Shown piece by piece: positions 21,540 to 34,175 of a stretch of 64,000 bases of DNA. A program made the translations under genes and the position numbers. A model generated the notes under the pieces. It had not been told where the DNA came from. It made no database searches and saw only the letters and a program-made list of their open reading frames with translations. The stretch is taken from the NCBI GenBank assembly GCA_020064725.1, contig JAGTWJ010000017.1:3038001-3102000 (forward strand), written 5' to 3'. Positions within the stretch are counted from its first letter, which is position 1. Each line of letters begins with the position of its first letter. Source of the DNA: Drechslerella dactyloides. Lineage: Eukaryota > Ascomycota > Orbiliomycetes > Orbiliales > Orbiliaceae.

Positions 21540-24500
21540 TGTGCGTTGCAGGTGTTGGATTTCAGTTACGGCGAGGCGTGATGCGATGAGTGAGTACTCG
21601 AGTGGCAAGCTCGGTCAGTTGGGAGGAAGCTTGGAGTCAAGTCCGTATCATTAGCCTCTCTTACGTCTCATCAATCCGATAGACAAGTTCTGACTTACTT
21701 ACAGGGTGTGCTTGTCGCAGTAGCAGTTGAAACTCAGAACTCTTCAGCGCCGAAAGCCGGGTTTATAAGCAGGACAGGCAACGAGATTCTGCGGCTAGTG
21801 CGGTCGCTGGTCGCCTCAGCCCAGCCCAGTAGCCAATGCGAGCTGCAGCTATGACTCCATCATCTGCAGGTTCCAGTCATGAGTATGCTTGCATCGAGCT
21901 TGATCCCGGCTCCTTCCTCCGGGCGGGCTAGATCTGTGAAGTTAAAACCCGCTCTCCTTGATATATATCGATATCTGGCTCGGATTAACAACATATTCAT
22001 AAAAGCCCGACCGCCGCCCGCGAACACTTCGCGTATGCAATGTGCGATGCATGCAATTTATAAACAAGTCTAGATCTATTGAGAAATGAGCTCAGGCTCG
22101 TCTCTTGAATCAAATTTTCACACGTATAAAGATAAACGCTGACCGCAATCTATAGATCTATAGACGCTCTTTCAATAGATATACCCGCCGCCCAGCATAA
22201 GCCAATGGACGGCGCTCGGGAAGAGTCATTCTAGAGCGATACGACTGTCACACTCTAGTCCTCTGGATGTATATCCAAAACACCACGAATGTACAAATAT
22301 TGGGCTCTGTATCTCTAGAGGCGGTGCCAGATCTCGAGCTACAGCGTCGGATGGGAATTGTCCCGGACATAAAACTCTTAACACCGACCCGCCAGGATAT
22401 ATGCTACCCGTGATATTCAGTCATAAGGTACTTAACTGTTGCTCATATACTATATATCAAGTTTAGTGCCGCTGCCGTGCATATTGTATGTTCAAATCGA
22501 GCTCTTCAAGCCGTCGTGAAGCGTGGTGACCGTATACGGGACCATTGTGTGCAGCCTAGCTTGGAGTGGCGCGCTGTCGGCCGGCCAAGCCAAGCGCCAC
22601 CTGCGCAACTGCCCAAATCTCTCTGCCAGTAAAACGGACCGTCATCGATGGTATGCCTCGTATGAACGGTGCACCAGAGCCGCAGTCAAACATCCGATCG
22701 TCTCCAGACTTGAGAGGTGCTGGAGTAGTTGAGGATCCCAGTCCATAGCATAGTGCTGCGGTATGTAGTGTCAGATATGTAGGAGGCGATTCTCTCCGTT
22801 GGGTAAATATCAATGACGTCTACGGTAGTATATTAACGTATTGATCAAATGCTCATTCATATGTGTTCCGATGCATTCATCCAGGAGGTTGCACATTCGT
22901 GTAACCTGTGCCGTCACAGCTTCGAAGAACCACGGCCTATTGCGCCCCCGCGCGATATTACGCTCCCTCCTTTTCTCTGATTGTTACAACTGTCCATTAA
23001 GCTTAGCATCAGCTGTTACGCTTGTCCCTTCTATAGCTCAACATATGAATTCACGGTTTTCGTGATCTAAAGATGTAACATCCAGCTCTGCCGTTATGTG
23101 CCGTGGCTTCATTCTCCATGTTTGTGTTATTGGCGATATATTTCGGTGAATTGAATATCGACCTGTAGGCTGCTGACTTGCTGACTGTCCAATCAAATTC
23201 TCGAGTCCGACGTAGGGAATGTGATCAGGAAGCGACTATGAATACTCATTCGGCTAGCTGTAGACACTACGCATAGACCATTTAGGATCGATCAAATGCA
23301 AAATCGCACTTTTATATATCGCGCCACGGACGCATGCTCTGCCCTGTTTCGGCGCCGTGCATGCATGGCGAAGGGAAGATGCGGCCGTCAATGTGTGCAA
23401 GTATTGATCAAGACAGAAACTGCAAGCTTAAACCTGCTAGTGTTCACAGAGTTAGGGAATACACGGATCATGTGCCTGTTTGGTTTCGTTACTCTGTGAT
23501 TGTTTTGGTCGCACGCGCGTCGATGGAATGGGCAGAGCTGAGCTGCGGAAGTCTAGAATTCGGAGCGCTATAGGACGCGGGTTATATTATAAATCGGCAG
23601 CTGGGGGGACTTTGGGCGCTATGTGCCGATGGTGTCCATCATTTGGCTGTATTAATAGTAGCAAGCAATATATGTGTATCGAGGATCTTTCCTGACGTGC
23701 TAGACGCCGTTTGGGTAACCGGTCTCGAAGTCGGACGGCCGGTTCTAGCTTCAGGTCGATCGAGCATATCAGCTGTCGGGCAAGGCTGAATCTTTTGGCC
23801 CGACGCGGCACGCGAGAAGCCGCTGAGAACGCATCTCGACAAGCCGGTGTATTCCGAGCGTGTAAGTGAGCAAGCGGGCAAGCGAGGCCTTGCAACAATG
23901 GTGACGCCTCCGTCGAGATGCTGTGGACCGGCTAAGTTGCGTGCCTGAGAAGGCGAGGGGAGAAGCCCCTTCGTTTGGAAATTGGCCCTGGCCGTTTTGA
24001 GAGCGTCGGACGCCAAGCTCCGGGAGCTGTCTCGCTGCCTGCTCGTACCGCATGTAATGGCAATGCCGGCGGCCAGGAACGTGGGGACATTAATGTTAAT
24101 CCTGTCGATGGAGCGATCAATAGCTCGCCGGCGGGAGATCCAAGGGTTAATTACAGGTGCATGCATGCAGGGCAATTAGCAGTCCGCAGGCCGGAGTCCT
24201 CGCACTTGGAGCATACTTGCACATACGCACGACAGCTTCCGTCCGCCCTTAAATGCCTGCCCGCCTGCAGACCATCGCCTGGGGGCAAGGTATTCTCACT
24301 GACAAGCCGGAGCGAAACGACTGAACGGTAACAAGCCATCGACTGACTCGCCGGCCCAGCTCGGACACATACAAAACCGCCGCTGCAGCAGCTGGAAGCC
24401 CGCGGAACCAGGCCCGTTTCTACCCTCCTTATTACCAGCAGCTCGCGCCCCGGAAGGCGGTTGATATTTCAAGAGAGAGCAGCTTCTCTCCTTCGTACTC

Positions 24501-24893
24501 TCTCGATATTCGAATAACCTCAGTTGTCAACGTTTTGCGCGATTTCCGTGCTGTTGTTTTGGATAAAAAGTGAGTCTTGGGTCCTGCCAGGTGACGTCGG
24601 CCGGGGTCAAACTAACTTGGAGCAAGCACCATCGCCAGACAAGCTCGCCAATCGACGGACCGACCGGAGCACCATTGAACAGCCCGCCGGAAACCCTGCA
24701 AGCTTCTCACCTTACTGTCGCCGTCGCCATCGTCGCATTTTCGTCGTCCGAAAGCTCCGAGTTTCTCGCTAAAAGGGTGGTTTTACCGGTTCATTAGAAG
24801 CAGACTAGCCCGGAGAGATGAAGTGAATTGGGAGGAGAAGGGACACCAACGAAACAACTATCCTCGAAGCAACCATCCACCGCCGGCATAACG
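21540..24893. other. Large divergent intergenic region
   Basis: 3.35 kb between two divergent genes. The left 200 nt probably hold a 5' UTR intron of the F-box gene. The right 500 nt hold the leader of the PXA-PX gene. Several frames of 60-180 codons occur at 23600-24350 on both strands, but they overlap each other and show no domain. I see no further gene. Confidence 0.5.
24818..24826 (+). promoter_or_regulatory. Minimal upstream ORF (ATG-AAG-TGA)
   Basis: A two-codon upstream ORF 68 nt before the PXA-PX start codon. If included in the mRNA leader it could dampen translation or be skipped by leaky scanning. Whether the leader includes it is not shown by the sequence. Confidence 0.35.
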
Positions 24894-27800
24894 ATGCCGC
24901 TAGATACCGCTGAAGCTGCTGCTGGCTCTCAGCTAGCGCCGTCGATACACTCTACAGCTTCTGAAGACTCATATCTCCTTCAAGATGAAGATGCGGACGC
25001 TACACCCCGAGCGGGCGCCGAGATGCCCATTCGGCTTCCGGAGACCGTCAGCGAGAATGGACACATCGACCTCAACGGCACCAATGGTGACATTGGCAGC
25101 AAGGCCAGCATCACAACAGAGCCAATTGCCGACGATTCGAAGCCGCCTCCTGAAAGCGAACCGGATCAGGTGCCAGCGCTATCGTGGCTCGATAAAGCAC
25201 TGGCGGAAATCAGCACCGCATCCGATAAAACCCTCATCATCGGCCTCTCGCTCCTAGCCGTCATCATGAGCGTCCTTCTCGGCAGATTCGGCCTCCTGAT
25301 AGTCGGAACAATTCTAGGAGCAATACTTCACGCTACTCTGCAGAACCAGAGTGGGACGGCGGAAAAGAAGAAGCCCAAATTCCGCAGCAGAGGCACCGAT
25401 GAAGAAGACGCCAAGCCCGTGGTATGGACAGCTCCTGGAAACTCCAAAACCCAGGAAACTAAAGTCGCCAAGGCTGTACCAGATGACCCTCATGCGGATT
25501 TCTCCTCTCTCAATCCCAAAGTCGCAAGCGCCCTTGACGAGCTGTGCAACGCGATAGTGAAAGACTGCATCAAGTACGTTACGTAACCGCATCCCCGGAG
25601 GTCCCCATGCATAGCTAACGAGTTCTCCATAGCTCCTGGTATACAACCATCATACCGGACGACTCATCGTTCCCAGCGACATGCCATCAACACCTCACCC
25701 AGAGCTTCCTCCGAATCTCGAAACGCCTGGGTGACAAACGGCCAGCCGAGATCTTTGTTTCGATTGTTGCGAACATGTCCGACACCGTGATCATATTCAT
25801 GGAGGAGCTCTCGCAAGCCCTGAACGGCACGAGAGACATCAAAGCCGGTATCCAAACGTACGTCCGAAGGAACAGAGACTCGGCGCTATCAATCATGCTG
25901 AACAAAGGGTACCAACGCCGCGAACTGGGCTTCTGCGCGCAAGAAATCGTCCAGCAGTACGCCCCGGAGGACCTGAAGGGATGCGAGCCAGTTGCCATGT
26001 TCCTACGGCACGTACTACGGAGCACTGTTCTGTGGAATATGGTTGAGAAATTCAGCGACCCGGAGTTCATCAACGAGTGGATCATCTATCTGTTCGAGTA
26101 CAAGGAGAGCACCGGCCCGAGTAAGGAAGGCGTCGGCGCCGTTTTGCAGGCTTTCGACAGGAGCGTGGCGGGTGCTGCGCAGAGCTCGTTGCCGGCAGTC
26201 TCGACGATAGCTACATCAGATCCGGAGTTTGCGGCACGATCACCGACCGGCAGTTCGATCAAGGAGGAGGTCTTCGCAGTTGCTCAAGCCCTCGATGAGA
26301 CTACAACGAGTGATGCTCAAAGGATGCTGCCACCCGTTTCTACGACGATGCTACAGGATTCCCATTTTATGACGCAATCTCCGACGCAGTCTCCGATTCA
26401 GTCGCATTCGCAGTCTCAGTCTCAGTCTCATTCCCCAACTGTTCGAAAAGAGAACTTTCCCGCATTCCCGGTGCAGACAAATGGTGTAAACGGCATCCAT
26501 CATGTGAGTTTCCACAATATACACGGCTTACCTCACTCCCGAAACTAACGGTGCCATAGCACTCTGAGAGCGTTCACTATGAGTCCATCCCGAACGGAAA
26601 GACCAGCATGGACGAAAGGAGAAGCCTGGAAATTCTCTCCGACAGCCGAAACCAGAGTCGAAACCAGAGTCGGGCCCAAAGTCAGGCTCAGAGTCAAAAC
26701 CATAGCCCCGTCGACGTTCAGCCACATTCCCCGCTCGGAGGTTCCCTGAAGAGAAACTCGTCGAACGCAAGCTCGCGCATCAGCTTATCCGAGATGTCGA
26801 TGACCCCGTACAAGACCAGCTCGGAGTCGAGTCGCAGCGGGATAGACCCACAAGTTGCCGCCGAGCAGCGGAGACGTGCCGGCGTCAACCTACTGAATGC
26901 TAGAGTCACAGTTTTGGACACCGGCCCGGCGTACAACCCGCCCAGAGTACTCAAGTCGAAGCCCAAGTCATCATTTATGATCCAGCTCGAGCCTCTTGAC
27001 GCGGCGGGGTGGATTGTCATGAAGGGTTACCAGGACTTTGAGACGCTTCATGAAACTCTGATCAAGCTTGCCACGCCTACTGGATCGACGAAGTACAAGC
27101 TGGCGTATACTGAAGGTTTACCCTCATGGCGAGACCGAACCGTCGATGAGCTTGTTGCGCTTCTTGAGCTGTTCCTTCGGATCGCGCTGAGCGAGGAAGG
27201 GTTAGCCGGCTCCGAGACGCTCTTCAAGTTCTTCCAGAAGGATGAAGACCGGCGTGAGCGGGAGAAGCAGGAGCGGATCGAGAACAGCGTGTTCTGGCGC
27301 AGCGGCGCACAGATCGAGAATATGGGCAAGAACGTGCTCGGTGCGATCACAAAGGCACCGCAGTCCGCCAGCGAAGGCGGGAAGGCGTTCCTCGGTGGTA
27401 TCAAGAAGGCGCTAACGTCGCAGACGCCCGCGCAGACGCCCGGTGCGGAGCGCGACACCATTCGATCGCCCTTTGCGTTCATCAAGGCGAATATCTCCAA
27501 GTCTACCCTTGGCGGAGCTGACGATTCGTCGGAAAAATCGAGTATGTCGCTAGATAGAGACGACGGAACGGGAGCGCAAACACCAGCTCAGGGCCGCGGG
27601 AGATTCAGCCTGCGAATCGACTTTCCGCGATCTTTCACAATCGGAGACTCGGCCCCGGCCCCGCCTTTGCCAGCTCGACGATCAGCCAGTGCAACCCGGT
27701 CGAGAACTTCGAATTACCAATCCCTTAACGGGGCTGAGGACTCTCACACCGGCCGACCAGCCTCGCTACTCGAAGAGTCAGCCGAAGGGACGGGCGAGCC

Positions 27801-28428
27801 AACACTGACATTTGACTCCGCCGACGCGCAGCTGAACGGCATATCGCTACCGCCTCCACCCAGCGAGATCGATAACCTGACCGCCAGCGCACCGACAGCC
27901 TACGAAGGCATCTCCGAGCAAGAAACCCAAATCGTACTAGAAATCATGTTCTCGATCATCAACGAGCTGTACGGCCTCTCCACGGCGTGGATGATCCGGC
28001 GGTCGTTCCTCAACATTGCGAAATCCGTCATGCTCCTCCCGGGCAACTCGACGCTGTCCAACATGCGCACCATGATCCAAGCGGACGTTCTCGAAGCCAA
28101 CACGTCCGCGGAGGCGATCGCCGACTACGTGCGGCAAGTGCGCAAGAACTCGCTGCCGACGACCACGGAGAGCGAAGAATGGGAGAAAACGCACACGCCG
28201 CGAACGGAAGAGGAGAAGGAAGAGCTGCGGCGGCGCGCGCGGAAAGTGCTGTCGGAGAGTCTGCCGCAGGGGTTGACGGCGCTGCTCGGGGTGAATCAGA
28301 CGAAGGAGGCGCTGTCGCAGCTGTTTGATGCGCTGCAGGAGCGGGATGTTGCGAGGGGCCTGTGGACGTCGTTGCTGGCCAAGGCGGTGCAGGTGCTGTG
28401 TGCGGAGGGGGAGGGGAGTGTATATTAG
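24894..28428 (+). CDS. PXA-PX-nexin C sorting nexin-like protein
   Basis: Membrane-anchored phosphoinositide-binding protein of the Snx13/Mdm1 group, thought to act in endosome/vacuole or ER-contact-site function. Three exons: 24894-25573, 25633-26503 and 26560-28428; 1139 residues. Residues about 113-148 are hydrophobic (one long or two short membrane segments). A PXA domain follows (INSWYTTIIPDDSSFP, then FCAQEIVQQYAPEDLKGCEP). Next come low-complexity Ser-Gln runs, then a PX domain (SSFMIQLEPLDAAGWIVMKG, DRTVDELVALLELFLRIAL). The C-terminal nexin domain contains LEIMFSIINELYGLSTAWMI and LFDALQERDVARGLW. I see no RGS domain between PXA and PX, unlike animal Snx13/25. The Ser-Gln runs lie on both sides of intron 2. 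Confidence 0.92.
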
Positions 28429-29316
28429 CATGCGTGTGTGACTTCTGGTGCTTGGTTCGTTAGCGATGGCGTTCTTTTTTATGTTTTGCTTGCTTTCGGG
28501 TGCTTGGTATGTATAGACGTGTGTTTTTGCGACGAGACTACGTATACTCTGCGGAGGCGGTGGGTGCCCAGGTTGCGGTTGGATTGGTGTGGGCTGGGTG
28601 AGAGCGGTGTGGAGGGCCGGTCCAGGTTGATGGGAGAGTGAGCGCTGTATGCATGCATGAAAAGCCGGAGTTTGGGTTGTGCATTACATTAGAGAATCGA
28701 ACGTCATGATACAGATTACAAAGGTGTAGCCTTGAACCCACGGTGCCGGTGTTTAAATTTTGTGAGAGGTGGGATTTATAGGGAAGGAACAGTCTATATT
28801 GCGTAGGTATTTCTATAGCTAGGTGCGGACACGGATATCAAAACTTGACCGAGTAAGAAGTAATCGCCACCCGACTTTTCGTGCCATCCATCGCGCAAGT
28901 CCATTATTTCCATCGAAGACGTGCATTGCAGTGTACTTTTTTTCCCTCCCGTGCTCGCCCGTCGTATAATACTCCAAGACGGTATCCGTTATTATGTTCA
29001 TTTCAATAAGGTCGCCTGGTATTTCCATCCATCCATCCTGTCTTGTACTGTGTCCATTCTCATTATATTCCCTTCTTGCGTAAAAGTCAACTGAACTCAT
29101 GTTTGTTTTTTTGGTCGTCGTAATTATATCGCACCGGTCTCGTAACCAGACTGCTGTTGCCGTACATTTTCCCATGACATCCCCAGTCGTACCGTTCGTC
29201 CCATACAGCGGCATGGTACGCAGCACGTTGGGATATATGGTTTGTATCGACAACCAGCATGTACATGTACACACATACGTATGTCAAGTGTATATATATG
29301 CGCACAGAGTAGTCTT
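28429..29316. other. Convergent intergenic
   Basis: 3' flanks of the PXA-PX gene and of the minus-strand gene at 29317. Short frames on both strands overlap and have no domain. T-rich and AT-rich tracts fit terminator and poly(A) regions. Confidence 0.55.
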
Positions 29317-30749
29317 CTATTGGGTTGCCGCCGCCGCCACCGCCGTCGGTGCTGGCGCTGGCGCTGGTGCCGGTGCTGCCGTTGGTGCAGGTGCGGCTTT
29401 AGGTGGCGGCTTGACTTCGCCCCGCTTGAGCCAGGCGAGGACGGCCATGACGGCACGTAACCCGTCGATGCGGCCATCGATTTCGAGGAGGTTGTACCAT
29501 TTCGAGCGGCCGATGCGGCAGGTGCACCAGTGTGGGTTTGCGGCTTGATATTCGGCGGGCGGGAGGACGCCCGTGCGGAGGAAGCGGGTGTAGGCGTCCG
29601 TGAGGTAGACGTGGGAGACGGCGAAGTGGTAGTGCACCGCGGAGAAGAGGAAGAGCTGTATAGCGTCAGCTATGCACATCGTTCGAGGAATATATTTATG
29701 TTTATAGACGGATGTAGGGGGATAAATGTGTGGGGATACGTACATCGTCACCGCCGATAGCCGCGTCCTTACCGACGGGGCGGTAGACGATCTTCTTGTA
29801 CGGCTCCTTGCGCTGCCGCTCCTGGCTCAGCGTCAGCAGTGCGGACAGCTCGTGCACGGCATCGATCACGTCGTCCGTCTCCGAGAACTTGTCCTCGTTG
29901 CGCGTCTGCAGGACTAGCGCGGGGCCGATTATGACGCCGTCTTTGCGCTCTTGCATCGTCGGCGGCTGCTGGTGCAGGTAGAGGTCCGCCTTGACATTGA
30001 AGAGCGACCGCTGAGAGAGCAGCTTGGGCGGGTAGCGTGGGGGGCTGGAGATACACGCGGCGGTCAGTCAGATATGCTACACACGGTTGGTGGCAGGTTT
30101 ATGTATGGATGGGTACGCACTATATTCGCATCTCGAAGCCCCAGGCGATGGGGTCGACGAAGTGACGCAGCAGCTCCTCCCGGAACTTGGCGCTCGTCCG
30201 CCCCATCATGCCGCCGTCATTGGGCCCCGAAGGGCCATCGGCGCCACCGGCGCCATTGTTGCTGCTGGCGTTATTATTACTCTCCTCCATCGTCATCAGG
30301 ATCTCCAGCGTCTCGGCCGCCTGGAAGAAGCGGTAAAAGTTGCCAATCTTGATATCCCGACGCCGGCGCGCGATAAAGTCGTACGCGTCGTTGTTCTCAA
30401 CGCTCAGCTCGCGCCGCCGCTGCGCGAAGGGCGAGGTGTCATCGGTCTCGTCCGGGTGGTACTTGACCGGTATGATGGCCGACAGGGGCAGGTCGTACGT
30501 GTAGGAGACGTTGAGCAGCTGCAGTTGCTGCTGGGTGATGTCTGACGGCTTGCGGATCGCGGCGAACGCGGCGGTCAGGCTCGCGAGGTCGGGCGGGGTG
30601 GTGGCTTCGACGGAGGAGGGGTCGGTGGTGGCGAGGGTAATGCAGCGCGGGTAGGTGATGGAGGTGAGGCGGGCGCGTTTGATGGCGGGGTTGCGCGGGG
30701 GGGCTTTGTCCTTGTCCGGGGGGATGAGGAGGTTCCAGTTGGCGAACAT
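29317..30749 (-). CDS. Conserved-looking protein, unknown function
   Basis: I do not recognise a named domain. Three exons: 30121-30749, 29744-30044 and 29317-29655; 422 residues with phases consistent and consensus donors (GTGCGT, GTACGT). The N terminus MFANWNLLIPPDKDKAPPRN lacks a signal peptide. Ordered segments include DAYDFIARRRRDIKIGNFYR, FREELLRHFVDPIAWGFEMR, RYPPKLLSQRSLFNVKADLY and FLFSAVHYHFAVSHVYLTDA. An Asn-Gly-Pro-rich loop (about 170-190) interrupts the N-terminal half. The C terminus ends in an Ala-Pro repeat (APAPAPAPAP) followed by alanines. The well-formed gene structure and mixed hydrophobic/charged segments point to a soluble, globular protein. It converges on the PXA-PX gene. 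Confidence 0.8.
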
Positions 30750-31953
30750 GGCGATTGCGACTGGCGGTATCTCGAGCGTGTATGTATATATAGATCCGGC
30801 GCCTGTGCACGCGGATTTGCAGCGTAGGGAGATGGAGATGAAGGAGGGAAGGAAGGCGGCGGTGGTCTAGAGCTTCTTCCTCCGTCGCATGTAGCGGTGA
30901 TGCCAGGAGAAGGGGAGAGGAGCTGGTGGTGATGATGTTTCTGTCGTCGACTGCGTTGCGGCGCGTGGTATTTTGGCTGCGTGTAACCGTGAAAGTGCCA
31001 ATGAACGTCCGCCGACGGGAAGAGAACGCGATCGAGGACGGCGGAACGAAGACGAAGAAAGAAAGAGGAGGACGCCGGGCAGCTCAATCACATCTCAGAC
31101 GATGCCCGCTGCCGGTTTCAAGAAGCAGCGTGTCCGTCTGTCAGTTGTGGCAGTTCTGGCAGTCTCCGTCTGCTAGCCCGTTTGCCGGCTGCAGTGACAA
31201 GCACGGAAAAGAGGAGAAAGTGGAGCCCACAGACCGCAAACGAGAAGGATGATAATTATTATCGCCTGCACGACAGGACACACGGAGAGCTAGCTACTTC
31301 TTACTTACATAAGTAGCTCCAGCTAGCTGAGGCGCGGGAATGCTGATGCACCATGCCCTGCACAAGTGACCGGATTGTGAATGAAGGCAGGAAGGAAGCT
31401 TAAGGAAAAAAGTATAATCTGAGGCCCCCATGCTGCAGCACAACCGCTCAGGTGGAATGTTTTGAATCGCGGCTTCCCCGCCCGCAGGGATGGCCCATTC
31501 GACGGCCTCTGCAGAAATGTCTCGGTCGTGAGGGCCTGCAGCCAATCGCGGGAGCTGGGCCCACGGCAGCGCCGCTCCGAAGGTTGGTAGACAATGCATC
31601 ACGAGATTCGTCCCTTGTTTGGCTTTATCTCCACCGTCCAGCCCGGCTTCCAGACTCGGCCAATATAATATCGCCCATCGATATTAATTTGATATCGATG
31701 CCTCTGCTCACATATATTATGCGCGTATGCACACTATGATACGCTCTATAAAAAATATAATATAGCACACACGATGCAGCAGAGATAAGAGCGGTCTCTG
31801 CGCGTGTGTGTAACCCTCCTGCGCCGCCCGCATGCACGAATTCCAGTCCCACGGCGCCCTCCACCGCCACATTTCGCCCAAAGTACATTTCCCCATAAAA
31901 TCCAGACAAAGATTCGATTACACCTCCGCTCGCGAGCATGTTGTATTCTTCCT
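30750..31953. other. Intergenic
   Basis: Promoter side of the unknown 422-residue gene on the left and 3' side of the HAD gene on the right. Several antisense frames (for example 30575-31087) have biased Ser/Pro/Arg composition without domains. No gene supported. Confidence 0.5.
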
Positions 31954-32963
31954 CTACTTCTCCGCCAACTTGGCCAGCCGTCGTGCGACCTCTTGGATGC
32001 CGCCCTCGTCGTGCCGCACCCACATATCGATCCAGTCCTCCCCGCTGGCTCGGTAGGCCGCCTCGGCGTCTTCGCTGCCTTTTTCGTCGTCTTCGCCCGG
32101 CCGGTGGATGTAAATTGTCGCCAATCCACAGTCCTTCGCCGCGCGCAGGTCGCCAATATGCGCACTGCATATAACACCGTCAGCTTTGTCTAAAGATTGA
32201 TACCAGTAGTTACGAATACTCACGCTACCATGGCCACCTTGCCCCGCTGCTTCGCCCGCCAGGCTTCTTCATCCTCCCTCTCGCCTACATCCGTCTCGCA
32301 ATACTCCGCCCACGCATCGTCGCTACCGACGCCTAGCACCTCGCAGGCGCCGATGTATACTTCTTTCGCGGGCTTATACGACCGCCATAACTGCGCGCTC
32401 AACGTGACGTCGAACACGACGCCGCTGTGCCGCTGCAGGTCCAACAGCAGCTTTACATTCCCGTTCGACAGCGTCGCGACAGGACAGCGAGATCGCAGAG
32501 CTGCGATTCCCGGTGCGCTGTCCGGCCACGGCGTGAGGAAATGCCAGATGCGGCTGAGCGTCTGCGTTTCCTGCGCGGAGAAGAGGTGGGAGATGTGATA
32601 GGATGCGAGCAGATTGCGCAGGGATGCGAGGTGGTGGGCGTCGATTGTCTTGTAGGGTGCCCTGCATTGGTTGATGTTCGTGGTCGATGATGGGGATGTC
32701 GCCTCGGCTTGGGTGACGACAAAGTCCTTGTAGCTGTCACGCCACTGCTCTGCGAACGTGGCGGCGAATTTGCGGATAGCAGACGGTGTGGAGAGGTCCG
32801 GCGAGCCGGGTGGTAGGTTTGTAGAATTGCCCGCGAGTGCTAGTTTCTGGGAGATGGCGTGCTCGAGAGCGGATTTTACGGGGCTGCGCCAGTCGAAGAC
32901 GGTGCCGAAGACGTCAAAGACGACGGCCTCGGGGAGGACAGCGAGCGTGGATTCCGGCGCCAT
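31954..32963 (-). CDS. HAD-superfamily hydrolase, haloacid dehalogenase type II-like
   Basis: Predicted cytosolic hydrolase acting through an aspartyl-enzyme intermediate; by family, L-2-haloacids or another small acid. Two exons: 32224-32963 and 31954-32164; 316 residues, phases consistent. Motif I is VVFDVFGTVFDW with nucleophile Asp17. Motif II is ATLSNGN. The conserved lysine is in SYKPAKEVY. Motif IV, created by the splice junction, reads MVAAHIGDLRAAKDCGL. The family C terminus includes TIYIHRPGEDDE and a tryptophan-containing helix before the end. The usual length is 230-260, so it is longer by an insert in the cap region (roughly residues 45-110) rich in Ser and Thr. Many fungal members have unknown substrates, so the dehalogenase label is by homology only. 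Confidence 0.88.
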
Positions 32964-34175
32964 TCTTGTCGTAATATCGATTCACGACGTCACTTCAACT
33001 TGTGGTGAGAACGATCCGTCAGCCGGTATGGACTAGGTGATATGGGCAGTCGGTTCAATTCGGCTGGTTGTTCACCCAGATCATATATTGGAAGCTAACG
33101 GTATGTCAGCACCGTACCTATATTTCAAACCTATTGCGCGGATGCGGTGGGAAATAAACATACACAGCTGAGAATGCCGTGATGAATATCGATGACGAAC
33201 TTTGAGAAGCCTAGCTCGAGTTGAAGGCTAGCAAGTTGCCATGATGTCGGCTTTATATAAGATCTACAGCCTAGCCGCCTAACGTCATCCATCGAGAGGA
33301 TTGCCAAAATCCAACAACCAGCACAGCTACAGCGGAGATGCGTTTCCCCGCATCACACCGACAGCTAATACCGCCGCCGCAGCCGTTGAAGCAAGCCGAT
33401 TGCCTCGGTTAACGTTAGCAGCCGTCGCATCCACATCGTCTTCTCGATGCAACCACGATCGATGCACACCTGACTAAGTACTGTACGTGCAGCCGGGCCG
33501 GCGCCATCCGGTATGATTCCGAATTCCACAATGTAATATCAGATCGATTTGCGGAGTCCAAGCTGTGTGCTACACTTCGAAGCTCTCGCAGTTGGTCGTA
33601 CAAGGAAGCACGAGTCGACGTCTGCCGTCATACCTCGCCGAGCTGCAAAACCCCGATATGATATATCATATTACCATACAGAGAACTTACAGCACTAGTC
33701 CGTACGGGGACGCACGCGTGTAGTCTACAGTATACTGCGACGACATCTATCGATATAACATGTATAGCAAGCACATCTACCGCGCACCGTCAAAATACGT
33801 ACTACACACCCGTCCGGCCGCCGGCAAGTATAATATAACGGTCGACGACCATGATTATAGTAAGGAGGAAGAATAGAGCATTCTCGCAAAACTGTGAGAA
33901 CAGTGAATAAGGGAAGAAGATATAAAAAGGTGTAAAAGAACCCGAACGCCGAAGGCATGACAGAGAGTGATATGAGGAAGCAGACGATCGTGCGTGCAAG
34001 GATGTGTATGGGAGGCGGTATACAAGATATACAGCGGAACGGTATAGTATAGTAAACGCTGCACTGCACCGGCCGATAATAAGAGGAAATAGTGGCAACA
34101 GCACAGCCGACGAATCTCGAAGAAAAACTCTCGAGATTTTTGTGAACCAATTTTGGAAGAAATTGTCCGCCCCGT
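32964..34175. other. Intergenic
   Basis: Promoter region of the HAD gene and 3' flank of the eL19 gene. No coding sequence supported; frames at 33725-34389 are shadows without domains. Confidence 0.5.

Noticed and set aside
22490..22520. Possible tRNA B-box-like sequence (TTCAAATCGA)
   Set aside because: No A box at the right distance and no cloverleaf could be folded; no other tRNA was found.
23600..24350. Cluster of overlapping frames on both strands in the large intergenic region
   Set aside because: Up to 178 codons but mutually overlapping, no domain, no splice signals in agreement with phase.
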